A DNA stretch of 60,000 nucleotides from Symbiodinium natans (GCA_905221605.1 CAJNDS010002214.1:380512-440511); one strand, 5' to 3'; numbered from the stretch's first letter, positions 1 to 12,395 are shown. A program made the numbers and translations. Notes: a model not told the origin generated them from the letters alone.

Positions 1-3000
1 GGTAAAGTCCTGGAGCAGGTCCTTAGGCAGAGCAAGGCATCCAAGGAGTTCATCCTAGCTGCCCGCCTTCACCGATGTAAGGCTTGCCTAGACACTGCAC
101 CAGTTCCGCGACATCATCCAGTCTCAGGGGAATCGGTGTTTCCGAAAGAGTTCAATCACACACTTGGCATAGATTGCATGGAAGTAAAGGATGTCGATGG
201 TACCCGCTACACTGCAGTCAACATGGTCGACATGGGAACCAGCTTCCAGCAAGTAGCCCTGATAAAGTCAGGAGGAGGCAATCCCAGCGCACGACAATGT
301 TTGCAGGTCTTCATGGAGCGATGGGTATCGTGGGCAGGACATCCACAACATGTGGTGGTTGATAGGGGAACGCATTTCAAGGGAGAGTTTGCAAGTTACA
401 TGGGACAACATGGGATTCATCTCCGAATTGCACCCTTAGAATCTCCGCAGACCATAGGGAAGGTCGAAAGACATGGTGGTTTGCTCAAGGCACTGGTAAG
501 GAAAACAGTGCAGGAGATTCAGCCCTCGACTTGGGAAGACATGGTCATGGTGGTCAGTGAGTGTGTGACTACAAAGAATGACCTGTCCAGACACCAAGGT
601 TTCAGCCCATCACAGCATGTGCTAGGCAAACGACCTAGGACACCAGGTTCAGTCATGGATGAAGATGAGAGCATGGGAACTTTGTTGGCCCGTTTCGATG
701 AGACCACTCCTTTCTATTCCCGACATAGAGCCCGGGAAGAAGCCCGCAAAGCCTTCGTGCATTTGGACTCGTCCAGGAAGGTTGCTCGTGCATTGCAAAG
801 GAATGCAGCTCCCCTGGACATGGAGTACCAGGTGGGCGATTTAGTCATTTACCGAAGAGACAATTTGCCCGGTTCAACTTCCACTGTGTGGTCAACTGCA
901 AGCCGCGTGATAGGGCGCGAGGCAGAGAATGCATACTGGTTGCTGCATGAGGGTGTGCCTGTGTTGGTCAATGCCAGAAAGATGAGGCCTGCAGATGAGG
1001 TCGAAGTAGCTGCACGTCGAGTTCTGACCGGAGAGCCCGTTCTGCCAGGTTCCATTGTCCACGGTCCAGAGCAACGTTATCTCGACGAAAGAGATAAGGA
1101 TCCAGTAACAGCGCCTTCTACCCCCAGACCGAACACTGGCTTAGCGTCGGCTCCCTCTACTCCCATGAGAGTCGCAGCGGCCGAGAGTCCCGCCATCACA
1201 AGCAAGGAGATTTCGCCCAGTGATAAGACGGGCAGGGAAAGAACTCGTTCCCCGCCCAGACAAAGCTCCAGCGCGCTGATGGCTGAGGCACAGGACACCG
1301 ATCCTGTAGAAGCAAAGGCAAGCGAGCTCCTGGAAGCAATGGCCTTCGAGACGAGCCACTGTCTCGAACTACTCAGGTTGTGCAAGGAACACAAACCGAA
1401 GAGGACGAAAAGAGCGATGTTCCAAGACGCAACAGATGATGAGCTTGCCGCTAGTTTCGGTGTTTATAGGCACGGTGGTTTTGTTGGGATTTCTAATCCT
1501 ACTAAGCAGCGCCCGTGTTTTGTGACCTACTTGAACCGCTTCCTGAGGCACCACTGTGAGAAGGCAGGCTACACCGAGTTCACTTGGAATGGGATCCAAG
1601 TAAGCGAATCGCGGGCAAGTTTGCACAAAGACAACTCCAATTTGAAGGGGTCGCTCAATTTCACCATGAGTTTGGGAAATTATTCGAAAGGAGGTCACCT
1701 GTGGATAGAAAACCCTGAGGGGAACACAGTGATTGACGTTTGTGGCAACCTTGTTCCCGGGACTCTACACACCACTCGAGGCAAAGTCCTTCGTTTTGAT
1801 CCAAAGAAACTCCATATGGTGGAACCCCATGAAGGGCAGAGATTCAGCATCATCGGGTTCACTATGAATCACTTGGGGAAGTTGCGCGCAGATGAACACC
1901 AGATGATGGAAGACTTGGAATTCCCACAACCGCGTATTCCATCACCCCAAGTAGAGCAGCCCCGTCAGGAGGAGCCTGAGCGAGCAGACGACATGCACTC
2001 CTCAGACGACGAGGAAGTTGGAACAGGTTTCCTAGCCTCACTTTTGGACTACCACAACAGCCCGGCCGAGGTGCAGTTGGGGTTGGACGAGGCCATGCTC
2101 GCGGAGTGGGCCAAGTATCAGGAATTTCACGCTGTGATACCTTGCTCAAAGAAGCAAGTGCAGGAGTTGCTTAGCCAAGGACACATCTGCGTGCCCACCA
2201 AGTGGGTTCTCACCGACAAACATGAACATTTGAAAGGCACCCCCGGCTATCGTCCCAAATACAAAGCTAGGCTAGTCGCATGCGGGAATTTCGAGCACAT
2301 CTCCACAGGGGAGGACATTCGTGCAGATTCCCCGACAGCCGAGTCTGAAGCACTGGCTTTCATTTGTTCCTGGGCATCCTCACTCGGTTTGCGAATCAAG
2401 GCAGCCGACATCACGAACGCCTACTTTCAGGGTAAGCCGCTCGAGAGATTGCTGATCCTCAAGGCTCCTAGCAACCCCAAGGGCGTTCCGGACAAGGAGA
2501 TCCAGGAATCCGGCTACATGATTGCCCGTGTCCCAGTGTATGGTACGACCGACGCCGGCCGAAACCTCTACCTTCGCATAGTCGAAGAGACAAAGTGCAT
2601 CGGACTGAAGTCATCCCAGATCATGTCCGCGTTGTACTACGCGCACGACACAAGCGGCCGGCTGTGCGCTATGCTGTGCACTCACGTGGACGACTTCTTC
2701 TGGGCAGCGTTCGGTGAGGGCGAGCTGAAGATCCAGCAGTTGCTGGACCACTTCAAAATCGGGAGGATCGAAGAGGGTAGCTTCAGGTTCTGTGGCAGAG
2801 AATACGCTCAGCACCCCGATGGCACCATCGAGATCAACTCAAGGGACAACACGCGTGCCATCGCTCCCCTCGAGATCCCCAAGGGTGCAAAGTTGACGAC
2901 ACCTGTCACACAAGGACAGAGGACGGCGCTTCGGTCCGTCATAGGTTCACTCGCGTGGGTGGCCCGGGCTACAAGGCCCGACCTCGCGTACCGCGTCAAC

Positions 3001-3607
3001 GCGTTGCAGCAGCGAGTGACCGTCGCGACCATCGACACGATGAGAGCCAACCGTGTGGTCGCACTCGCCTTGGGCGACGCAGAGCGCAGCATCGTGTATC
3101 GCGCCAAGATACTGCCGTGGAGCAGTGGCCCCCTCGCAGTAGTCACGTTTTGTGACGCCTCTTTTGCTGCTGAAGCTGGGTACAAGTCCCAGAGGGGGAG
3201 GTTGCACTACCTCACTGACGCGGAAACAGCACGCGACGTGAACGCACCCAAGCACAAGCTTCACCTGGTTGCATTCGGTGGCTCTACGATGAAACGAGTC
3301 TGCCGCGCGACACTACAGTGTGAAGCGTACAGCCTGCAGCATGCCACCAGATCATTTGCTGTCGTCGGTACCCAGACCAGTGGAAGACAAGCGTCTTGCT
3401 ATCGAAATGACAGCATTGCGCCAAGCACTGTGGGTAGACGAGACACCGACGAGCGAAGCCTTCGCACCATTCGGTGACATCCTGCGATGGATTCCAACCC
3501 ACCTTCAGTTGGCTGACTGCTTGACCAAGAGCATGAAGCCCAAGCTTCTGAACGACGCCTTGGAGAGCAACGAGGCCGTTGTGAAAGAAGAAGCTCCAGC
3601 TGAGTGA
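1..3607 (+). pseudogene. Ty1/copia-type retrotransposon pol, 5'-truncated by window edge and 3'-disrupted
   Basis: One frame is open from base 1 to the stop at 3477, so the true start lies upstream; no methionine here is a credible start. Domains in order: zinc-binding end of integrase (HRCKAC near 97-114); integrase core with D in GIDCM (~172), D in VVDRGTHF (~361) and E in GKVERHG (~466), a DD35E arrangement; integrase C-terminal YQVGDLVIYRR; a Pro/Ser-rich linker; an oxygenase-like domain (separate entry); copia reverse transcriptase with ADITNAYFQGK and an HVDDFF active site (~2683-2703); the start of RNase H (CDASFAAE, then RVCRATLQCEAYSL). The end of RNase H (DKRLAIEMTALRQALW, ADCLTKSMK) continues in the next frame to the stop at 3607. 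The frame change falls around 3345-3390, and the usual segment with a TDC motif seems missing, so a deletion plus frameshift is likely. No LTR could be identified. Confidence 0.85.
1440..1878 (+). other. 2OG-Fe(II) oxygenase-like domain inside the copia polyprotein
   Basis: This stretch lies between the integrase C-terminus and reverse transcriptase, where copia elements normally carry only linker and protease-distal sequence. It reads in frame with both. It shows the metal and co-substrate signature of the double-stranded beta-helix oxygenases: H-x-D (His codon 1624, Asp codon 1630), a distal His (codon 1813) about 61 residues later, and R-x-S (Arg codon 1834, Ser codon 1840), with beta-strand-like hydrophobic runs between (GSLNFTMSLGNY, GGHLWIENP, FSIIGFT). 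The family call is from motif pattern only. Substrate is unknown. Confidence 0.6.
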
Positions 3608-5265
3608 CGAATTTCACTTCTCTTGAGGCGCACTCATCCACTCGTTGATAAGACGGGTGTGAGATTTTCCTGTACACAAGCGCCGAGTTGGATTTCGTAT
3701 AGTGCAAAAGCTGTTAGACGAACACTTGTATAGGCATGAACAAACATGCAAGCGTCAAATAGCATTCATGAGACAAGTTCCTGCATGACAGGCGCCTTGG
3801 GCTCAATCGGAAAAAGCAAGCTACGTAGTCTAGTCACTGTGACTCCGGCCCCAGTACCCCGCTTCTGAAAACCCTAAACCCTAAACCCTAAGCTTCATTC
3901 AGGTACTTCGAACCTAGGAGTGCCATACCTGAAATCACAAGCCGAAGCCCTGCCGTGAAGCTGAGCCCTTGCAAAGAAAGCGCCTCTTCCTCTGGCCCCC
4001 CGTCCCTTGAAGAATGCACATCCCATTTGACCAAGCCTCATCCCAAACCCTTAAGAGAAGAAAGGAGGAGAAAGGGCTTACGCCGCGGGGGTCCTATGAT
4101 GCCAGTCCACCAGAACCGCGCTGCTCGACACGTCCTCTGGAAGTCTTTAAGCCGTGAACAGGCCCAAGGGCCCAAAACTCTAAACTCCTTGTTCGAGGCC
4201 TTGCCAGCCGCGCACGAGTGGGAGAGTCGAAGCCCCTTCCCCGGGTTGCAACCTGGGTTCGAAGTAAGTTCTGAACCCAGGTTGAACCTGGGTTTCAACC
4301 CCCCCCCCCCGGCGGACCAGGGTGGCAAAAGTTGAAGGATCGCAAAGCGAGGGACGCACATGAACCTAAAATGCACTGGCAACGCTGAAACTAGCGAAGT
4401 CTGTAAACACTGGCATCGAGGGTTGCTGAAATGCGGACTCCTTTCTGAACCCTAAACCCTAAACCCTAAACCCTAAACCCTAAACCCTATGCTCCTTAAA
4501 GCCCCTCTTGGCGTCGACGTGTTTAAACACTGAAGGGACCCGGGGCAGGGTTTGGAGCATGAGGAAGGCTTCTGGTGACCTTTGGAGGAACGGCTCAATT
4601 TTTTCGACCCTAAACCCCGAGCCCGGATGAAATCCATTCACGCTTGGGGAATGCGCGGGGAGGCAGTCAAGCTGAGGAGAAGAAGAGAAAGACGACTAGG
4701 AATCTTCTGCATTGTGCCTGCAAACGGGGGTGGCTGCCGTCTTTTTTTTTCACCCTTGCAAACTTGCATTGCCCAATGGATAGTATTGTCTCAACATCTA
4801 TATGAGTATTCCCAGCCCACTAGAGGCAATAGAGGCTATTCGAACCTATGCGCATCTAGAGGAAAAGAGGCGTTTTCTTGGTAGACACGACGTGGAGGAT
4901 CTTCCTTGATACTTGTAACATATGGAGGAAATGGAGGTGTATGGTACGTACATCGAGGCAGCACGTTTCCAAGTATATCATCTATAGCTGTAAAGGAGGA
5001 AAGAAAGGTTTCCCATTAAAGGTCGAGGAAAGATAAGTTGCCTGTGCGAAGAGGTAGCATAGGTTTCCGATGAACACATGGTGGAATGGAGGCGGAACCA
5101 ATAATGAACACGCAGAGGCCCCAACCCCCCTCCCCGCGCCAAAAAGGAGAAAGCAAACACACATGGAACACTCGGAATCGGGCTCCAGTTCCCCGGCGAT
5201 CTGGCAGCAGTGCATCGAGGATTGTCGAGAGCTACTTAGCTACTCGTCCCTGCAATCGGCAGCGT
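3608..5265. other. Gene-free stretch with short telomere-type arrays
   Basis: No ORF here resembles a protein I recognise. Present are CCCTAAA runs at 3871-3892 and 4449-4489, a C-run at 4301-4311, and a short inverted repeat around 4266-4296 (AACCCAGGTT facing AACCTGGGTT). Confidence 0.6.
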
Positions 5266-5267
5266 GT

Positions 5268-5383
5268 GGGAGTTTACGAACATACGGGACTCCTAATATA
5301 TACCCCCAAATAGTGGGATTCCTTCAAAATCCTTCACAAAAGGACCCCAAGAAGGTACCCCCATAATTTCAGGAAACCCCCAT
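5268..5383 (+). mobile_element. Family C palindromic element, copy 1
   Basis: Ends are GGAGTTTACGAA and GGAAACCCCCAT, with the family's internal GACTCC..TACCCCCAAATAGT..AGGACCCC..AAGGTACCCCC order. Family C begins GGGGGTTTACGAAAA, ends with its imperfect reverse complement and is about 100-115 bp long. Other copies lie at 12398, 27945, 30066, 36929, 50886, 51447, 56004 and 59805. Confidence 0.7.
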
Positions 5384-6050
5384 GTCCTCATGTTGCCAGG
5401 CCCGGGCATGCGTTCCGGTGCGCAGAGTAAGCCGGCAGAAAGTGGTGGAAGCCCCTGGGATCCGTGTGAACTGATCCAGCTTCCTCCAGCAGCAGTTGTC
5501 TCAGGCCAGCAACGGCGACTACCGAAAACATCATGCTGCACCCCGAGCCCTTGCTTGGCTGACGTCGTGGTATTCCAAATCACGGCAGATGATTCTTGCG
5601 GCATCACTCGTGCGCCGGTCAGGCCTCGAATGGATCTGTATGGCACCCGGCTTGCGTATCTTCTGATGTACCTGCTTTGCGATGCTGTTCTCAGGTTTCC
5701 GTTCCTAGTAGTCGGTCGCCATCTCGTTTTGGTACCCACGCAGTGGCCGAGGGAGCCGAGGCAGACAAGCGGCAGGGTATGAGTTTTGTGCACTTAGGCT
5801 ACTTTAAGTATGAGTTCTGTGCATCTGGAGGTCGGGCTGAAGTCAGCTACAAGCGCAAGGTACCAGATGATCCCGCTAGTCATCGAGCGCCAGGCATGGA
5901 TCCAGCACTCTCATGCCCCAACAATGTATACTCGGAGCATCGACGCCATCCGTGAGTTTGCAAGTTGCAGGAGGACGAGGAGGAAGCGATGCTACGAGAT
6001 ATGAAAGAGAGAGAGGACAAGCAGGGAGTGTTGCAAGCTGTGGGCCTGAG
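5384..6050. other. Unassigned sequence
   Basis: Open frames exist on both strands (5390-5782 + and 5293-5793 -) but neither shows a domain I recognise and they overlap each other antisense. I see no decisive coding evidence. Confidence 0.4.
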
Positions 6051-6053
6051 GTA

Positions 6054-6173
6054 CTACTATTTGCTTAGGAACCCCAAAAGAATAATAAGAAATAATAATC
6101 CCTACATTACCCTTAATCAGGAAGCATATATTTTTTTCTCAAATTAGTTTTCGAGGTTCTTAGGCAATTAGTC
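6054..6173 (+). mobile_element. Family A palindromic element, copy 1
   Basis: Starts CTACTATTTGCTTAGGAACCCC and ends GAGGTTCTTAGGCAATTAGT, an imperfect inverted repeat, with an AT-rich centre containing CCTTAATCAGGAAG. About 115 bp. Copies at 8021, 33121 and 51326. Confidence 0.75.
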
Positions 6174-6286
6174 GGTTAGGGTCCGGCTCGCCGCACTTGA
6201 TGGCAGTTGCCGAGCTTCCCCAGCTGTTAGAGCAGAGAAAGTACCGGAATTCAGCCGAGTTGCAATTCTTCCCCAAACCCTAAATC

Positions 6287-6316
6287 CTAAACCCAAAACC
6301 CTAAACCCTAAACCCC
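6287..6316. repeat. Degenerate CCCTAAA array
   Basis: Four to five imperfect CCCTAAA units (CCCTAAATCCTAAACCC and so on). Confidence 0.8.
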
Positions 6317-6457
6317 CCAGCTACGAAGCACACGGTGTTTCATGCCACAGGGGGAAGTGCAGCTGAGACTGGCACGCAGGCCCGAAAGCACCGGGAGGAG
6401 CAACAGCGCACCGAGCGAAAGGCAGCCTTCTTGAGACCAACCCCCCCCCCTTTGTTT

Positions 6458-6513
6458 TGGGGTTTAGGGTTTTGGGGTTTAGGGTTTAGGGTTTAGGGGT
6501 TTAGGGTTTAGGG
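6458..6513. repeat. TTTAGGG array with variant units
   Basis: TTTAGGG units mixed with TTTTGGGG and TTTAGGGG, opposite in orientation to the array at 6287. Confidence 0.8.
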
Positions 6514-6658
6514 GTCGTGGGCAGGTGTGTCAGCTTTCTTTGCCCCTCTCCCGCCCATGAGGCTGCTGAAGAAGAGGCGGCCAAGCTGGTGCAAGTCAAG
6601 GAGCGGTGCTGAAGGGTGCCGTGCCGACTTTTACACCACAAACCATGCCGGAGCCTCT

Positions 6659-6763
6659 TGGGTTTAGGGTTTAGGGTTTAGGGTTTAGGGTTTAGGGTTT
6701 AGGGTTTAGGGTTTAGGGTTTAGGGTTTAGGGTTTAGGGTTTAGGGTTTAGGGTTTAGGGTTT
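6659..6763. repeat. Longest interstitial telomere-type array (TTTAGGG)n
   Basis: About 15 near-perfect TTTAGGG units. Further short arrays, either strand: 3871-3892, 4449-4489, 8710-8758, 8875-8943, 14409-14455, 17761-17802, 20570-20593, 20712-20771, 21150-21245, 21410-21435, 22265-22340, 23690-23750, 23918-23932, 25709-25735, 25850-25902, 42555-42590, 44462-44510, 44831-44850, 44872-44897, 44915-44932, 46374-46405, 46585-46648, 46744-46830, 47866-47896, 48748-48772, 51121-51190, 52031-52096, 54508-54530, 58204-58240. The unit matches the Arabidopsis-type telomere repeat that dinoflagellates also use. These are interstitial, since unique sequence continues on both sides. Confidence 0.95.
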
Positions 6764-8020
6764 GAAGGTTACAGGTGCCGTGCGGCCTGAACCCAAAACC
6801 CTACTCACCGGAGCCTCGCTTGCTTGTGCAAGTTGTGAGAGTGGAAACCCCCTCGCATCCCTGCGCCACACACCCGGCAAAGCTTGCTGGGGTATCTCCG
6901 AGCTCTCACCATTCCATGAGCCCCTGGCCGTGACTTTGTGTTCTCCTCTGAGATTTCCGTGTGCTTGTGAGGATGTTGCCGCTGTCAAGAGCAAATGGTG
7001 GCATGCTGTCTAGCCTAGAACTTCATGCAGCTTCGTTTCCATGCAAGAAGGGTTAACGAGTCTCCGTTTCTCCAAGACCCGCAAAAGAATGTACACTCTG
7101 TCAGCGCTGCTGCTCCGATGCATCATGATGCAAAAAGGGAGGTGGGTTGAAGCTTTCGATTCTGATGATTTCTGTGGCACTAACACTTCGGTAGCTGCTT
7201 CATTAATTCAAGAGCGGCACCAACGACGGCGTTGTGCTTGTATGTAGGCGCTTGGTACGAACTGGCCACGTGTCGTTTAAGGTTTGACCTTCCAAAATCA
7301 CAAGGAAGGTGTGCATGCTAAGTCTGCGGGAGCAGCCTTTGCGGCAGGACGATAAGAAGAAGCAGTTTGCCTACGACTCCGAGGGCAACGTCATTGTGGT
7401 TCCTCCGCTCAAGTCAAGCTTTAAGCATCAAACCATGAGAAGCGCACACGGGCATGCAGAGCCAGGACGGTGCCTTTGCTTGCAGGTTCAGCCTCCACAA
7501 GTGCATCGCTTGCCAAATCCCATTCCCGCGATGGCCTTCGTTTTGAAGGTGGCCTTCTCACTTGAGTTTCTATCACCGGCAGCGCGCGCCCTCCGCCTCG
7601 GCCAGGCCCGATGTACAGGTGGTAGGTCTTTTGTGGACCGATGGCACTCCACATGCGTGAGCAGGAGATACAGGAGGTCCATGGGGAGAAGGTTTGACCA
7701 TGTCGAGACCGGAGAAGGGAGAAGCCAGAAGCCAGATGGTCGGGGCCGGGTTTTCTGGTTTTGGTTTTGGGACTTTCCCCCCAATAAGCCCCCACGGCAT
7801 TCCTTGAGGTTGCTGCCAAGAGGCACAGGGCAGGTCCAAAGCGAGGATAGGATAGCAAATGCGGAGGGGTCCAGAGGCGTCCGGAGGGGGACCAAAAGAT
7901 GAGGTCGCGCACGTGGGCTGTGCGAGGGGGTGTTCCAGAGGGGGATCAATATAAGGTGGGCTGTTTCTTTACCCCAGATCCCCTGCAACTTGGGGCCTCG
8001 GCGGATCTGTTGTGTTATTG
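6764..8020. other. Unassigned stretch with one possible exon
   Basis: Around 7342-7425 (+) the frame reads DDKKKQFAYDSEGNVIVVPP and looks more protein-like than its surroundings, but I could not name a family or find partner exons. Other ORFs here overlap on opposite strands and show no domain. Confidence 0.3.
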
Positions 8021-8160
8021 TTACTATTTGCTTCAGAACCCCAAAAAGAATAAGAAAGAAACATCCCTATATTCCCCTTAATAAGGAAGAATATATATAT
8101 ATATATATATATTATTTATTTATGTTTTTTTGGTTTTTCGGGGTTCTTAAGCAAGTAGTA
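8021..8160 (+). mobile_element. Family A palindromic element, copy 2
   Basis: TTACTATTTGCTTCAGAACCCC at the left faces GGGGTTCTTAAGCAAGTAGTA at the right. The centre carries CCTTAATAAGGAAG and an (AT)n expansion, which makes this copy longer than the others. Confidence 0.8.
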
Positions 8161-8287
8161 GGTTGGTGGCACGTCCACGTCGCGTGCCAGGAAGATGCGT
8201 CCCAGGAGCTGCGGGTGCCTGCCGAGAAGAGGGCACCACGCGCTCGCGGGCACCCGAGCTTTGCCTGGAGGTTCATGGTGCGTATTT

Positions 8288-8385
8288 ATACTGAGTAGAA
8301 CTGTACCTTAGAACTGTACTTATAACTGTACCTATAACTGTACTTACAGCTGTACTTATAGCTGTACTTATAACTGTACTTATAA
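8288..8385. repeat. Short tandem repeat, unit about 12 bp
   Basis: Eight or so imperfect copies of CTGTACTTATAA. A related motif recurs near 58262-58310. Confidence 0.8.
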
Positions 8386-8389
8386 CCAT

Positions 8390-11300
8390 ATTTGTGGCAC
8401 TTCAGGGGCTTGGAACTGGGTTTCCAGTACAGTTGTCATTGGTTAACAAGTGCCATGCGCCTCCATGTACTCACTGTTCCAGATCGCGGTGGGTTGGCAG
8501 ATGAGGTGACAAACTCACAAAGGGCAAAAGGCACAGCACGGTGCTGTAAATGCCTTTTGTGTTTTCTTTTTCGTTCTGGTACTCAAGATGCCTCAAGATC
8601 CTTTACATGCTGCGCGCCTGTTTCTAACAGGAGAGATTCCGACTTCAAAGATGGAGTCAAGAAGTTCGCATCACAGCAGCCATCAATGATGGAGGCGATG
8701 GTGCTGGATGCCCTAAACCCTGAACCCTGAACCCTGAACCCTAAACCCTAAACCCTAAAGGCAGATATCTGCATTCTCTGTGATGTTGTGCATCCGCGGG
8801 CCAGGCCATGATGATGTCGCCGGGAGTGGAGTTGGAAGAAAGGAACAGGACCAAGCGCGGAGAGAAGGCTCACCCTAAACCCTACGTAAACCCTCAACCC
8901 AAAACCCAAAACCCAAAACCCTAAACCCTAAACCCTAAACCCTATTTCCTAAACTAGAGCGGCTTGGGGTGTTGGGAGCTCAAAGTGAGACTCGTTGCAA
9001 GGCAAAAGTCGACCCGGGAACAATGTCTCGGAAAGAATATGAGGCACCCAGCCCGGTCTGCCTGGAAATCGCTTCTCGTCTCCTTCTCTTCGAAGTCATG
9101 TCATGAGTCTGCGATCCTGCGAGGAAATCGCCCGAGGAGGAATGCCACCCAATAAGACAGGCCTTTGGGATTTGGGCTTTTGGGCCTTTGGGAAGCCACT
9201 GGGGCCAAGGCTTCAAATCGCTCAGACTCTCCGTGTGTTCTCAGGTAGCAAGGCTGTGAACACCCCACCTTTGCCGGCGCCAGCTGTTCACAAGTCGCCC
9301 AGCTCTTGAGTACACACAGATCTGCGACGTGTCACCTATGTCATCTTGCCATCACAGCGTGCTCTCAGTCTTTCGGGTCGTTTGGGCTCCGCGGCTCCTG
9401 GATCAGAACAGGCAGCTGCGAAGTGACATGGTCACATGGTGCAAGGCAGTGCCGTAGGCATGGAAATAAACTACAGACACGGACACCGTTTCTGCCCCAG
9501 GGGCCGCAGGAAAGCCCGAGCCTCAGAAGTTCGAAGCCATTGCTGAAATTAAACGACGTGCTTCCTTGCAGAAGTTGCAGGTCCTGATCCCGCGAAGAAT
9601 GTGCGAGCTGAAGTTGGGTCTGATTCGGCTCTTCAGAAGCACTTGATGCTGGAAATCTGTTAAGCAGCGTCTTGATGGTGCTGCTTGCCATCTTGCAATG
9701 GCCCTCAATGGGTGCCATTGGAGGTGAAGGCACCAGTGCCCCCGAAAGCACCACGACCGCTTCAGCCTTCGTGAGTCTCTCGGTCACGGCAACTGAAGCC
9801 ACCACAGTTTGGGGTCCTTGCATACCTCGGGCGCGAGGCCTCCATCAGCAAGAAACCGAGTGCCTCTCCAAGATGCGCTTAGCACTGTCATGCCGTGTCC
9901 TTCTGCAAGGCTTATTGTGAAACCTTGGCTCTCAGAGAAGCTGTGCTGGCTTGGCGATGCCGCATGCAGCATGCATGTCTTTTCTCGGTACCATGGGTTC
10001 GCAGCTACAGGTCGAGTCAAGGCGAGATGCTTTGGGATTTTCCTTGGCTGCCCGCGAGCGGGCAACTCTGACACGTTGGAACTTCAACTGCCAGATCTGC
10101 GAGCCTGTGGCGCTGCAGTTAGCGGGGTGAGGGAGCATTTAGCTTCAAATTTGGGAATGCTCAAGACACCCATGAAACGCCAGATCCGTGTGAATGCTGG
10201 CTCGCGCTTCCCCGACTGCGCGCCGCAGCCACCATTGGGTCCGGAGCTGACCATGCCATGTGCTTCCCATGGCTTCCTTTCTTCACCCCCTTGCTTTGGC
10301 ATGAGTCTACCTTCTGCAGCAAGATGCAGCACGTGTTCTCTTGCAACAACTCGTTCCATCGGTCCTTCTGTTGTCGGCAGTGGCTCTCCTTGACCAAGTC
10401 GAGGTTCAAGCAGAGTGCGCCAACAGCAGTCTCAGAAAGTGAGCTCATTTCAGAGAGAGGAAGAAACACATATGAATCCACAGCAATCGAACCAGCCAGC
10501 GCGTGACTTCGCTGAGCAAGGAAGCATCAAGTGAAACTTGTTGCTGGTAGCAGAGGTCGAGGCAGAACACCCAGCGTTTCTCTTGACTTCACACATCCAA
10601 AACTAACCGTTTTGTTTCATTGCACACTTTGGGCAATCAAGAGTTCGCAGCCGGACCCAGATGATGGCTACTTGTACTACCAGATAACTTTGCCGACATC
10701 GCGGAAGCTTTGTCATGGCATCAATGAATCAGGAAATGAAGATCCACAAAGTCTGCAGCACAACCCTGCCCCACCCATACCGAGCTCTGCGCATCCGCTA
10801 GTTCATGTCATGTACAGCGTAGGCGGTGGCGACGGCTTAAGTATTTGCCACGACTAGCTGGGTGATCCAAGCGTGCACCATAGGCACAGTGAATACAGCA
10901 TATCAATCCCGTTTTGCTACCTGACCCTGTCAGAAGTCGATTAAGTCACCGCAAGCCCTGCGCAGTTGCTTGTGTGACTGCCTTTCCATTCCTTTTCCTT
11001 TTCCTTTTCCTTTTCCTTTTCCTTTTCCTTTTCCTTTTCCTTTTCCTTTTCCTTTTCCTTTTCCTTTCCTGTCCTTTCCTTTCTCATTAACTTTGGGTCC
11101 TCCGTTCATTGTGCTGTTGGCTTCGTCCTTGGTTGTCCGTTCCCATGCTGACCTGATCGATGCTTTGCGAGGTGCAACCATGGGGCATGGGCTGTTCCCG
11201 CACTCGAGCAAAGATCAGGTGCAGCGCACTGCGAGGGGAACTTCATCATGCGTCACTCATCATCCAGGGAATTCAGGGTGATGTAGTCGCAGGCGAAACT

Positions 11301-12395
11301 GCAACAGCTAGTAGAAGAGTATAGGTCCCAGTTTCCTTACTGCATTCAAGCCTGCCTTGCAGCGGTTCTGGGGCATGTTTCCACCTGAAGGAATTCTACT
11401 TTCCCGGTGCAACAAGCGCTCTGGAGTCGGCCCCGGCCTCGAGTGAAGAGTTCTCAAAGTCAGGATGACTCTTCTTTTGCTGGGGTCACAGCCAGACCAG
11501 GACCTGATGGACATGCCTCCTCCAAAAGAGCAACTCCAGGATCAGATTGTCAGCAAGCCGGCCCCTGAGCATTTGCGTTGGACCTTCCTGAGCGGTTCAG
11601 CAGTTTGCAGCACCCTGTCAGAGCCTTTCAAGTGCAATTTCAATCACTAGAGTCACCAGAGTTGCGCTGCACTACTGCTTTCCAATTGGGAAGTAATGGG
11701 TTTGAATGCCAGAATGTGTAATTCATTATAAGCTGAAAAGACTGGAGCAAGGCAGCAACAACAGGGTCCACACAAAACGGTGCTCGGCGTCTGGCCAGTC
11801 ACGAAGACTTTTCGGAAGGGCTGGAATCGGCTGGGTCGCCTCGGTTGAACGACTTGATGGCGAACGCTGCGACCCGGGTTCAAGCAGGTAAGCTTGTCTG
11901 TGCAACAATGGTCTGCTCAGGAATGCGCAGTTAAAGCGACGCTTATTTGAGGGCAGGTAGTAGTAGCAGGCAGCATTTTCACTCTGCCACCTGTTAAGCA
12001 GGCAGCAGGCAACGAACAGCGAAGCTGTTCCGTGAAGTTCAGATTAAGCATGTACGATTAGTATGAAAAGGCAACGGATGCTGCCATTTGCTCAGAGGGG
12101 GACATGGGCCAGGCCTCTGAAGCGCTGCTCAAACTCTTGATTAGATGTGCGGCTCAGCTCAGAAGACACGAAGCGACCACACTGTTACACGTCGCCCTCA
12201 AAGTGGTGCCATCATTCTAGCTTGCACGGGCTTATGCATGGGCTTGTGGGTTGCAGGGAAGCCGGCATAAGATGACCAGCGCTGCAGAAGCATCACTAAC
12301 AACCAACGACACCTCTGGGAGCTTGCAGCCATGTCTCAGTCTGATGACGCCGTCCAGGCTGGCCTTTTGTGGTCAACAGAAGATTTGTGGGTTTA
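8390..12395. other. Gene-poor stretch
   Basis: Contains telomere-type arrays at 8710-8758 and 8875-8943 and a hexamer microsatellite at 10985-11075. Several overlapping ORFs of 60-190 codons exist on both strands, none with a recognisable domain or consistent exon joins. Confidence 0.5.
10985..11075. repeat. (TTTTCC)n microsatellite
   Basis: About 14 tandem TTTTCC units. It forces long low-complexity ORFs on both strands (Phe-Pro and Lys-Gly repeats), which should not be read as proteins. Confidence 0.95.

Noticed and set aside
4266-4296. Short inverted repeat as an operator or terminator
   Set aside because: A single small palindrome without context; probably chance or a decayed element end.
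10970-11281. ORFs of 93-103 codons on both strands over the TTTTCC tract
   Set aside because: Periodic Phe-Pro / Lys-Gly products of a hexamer microsatellite, not genes.
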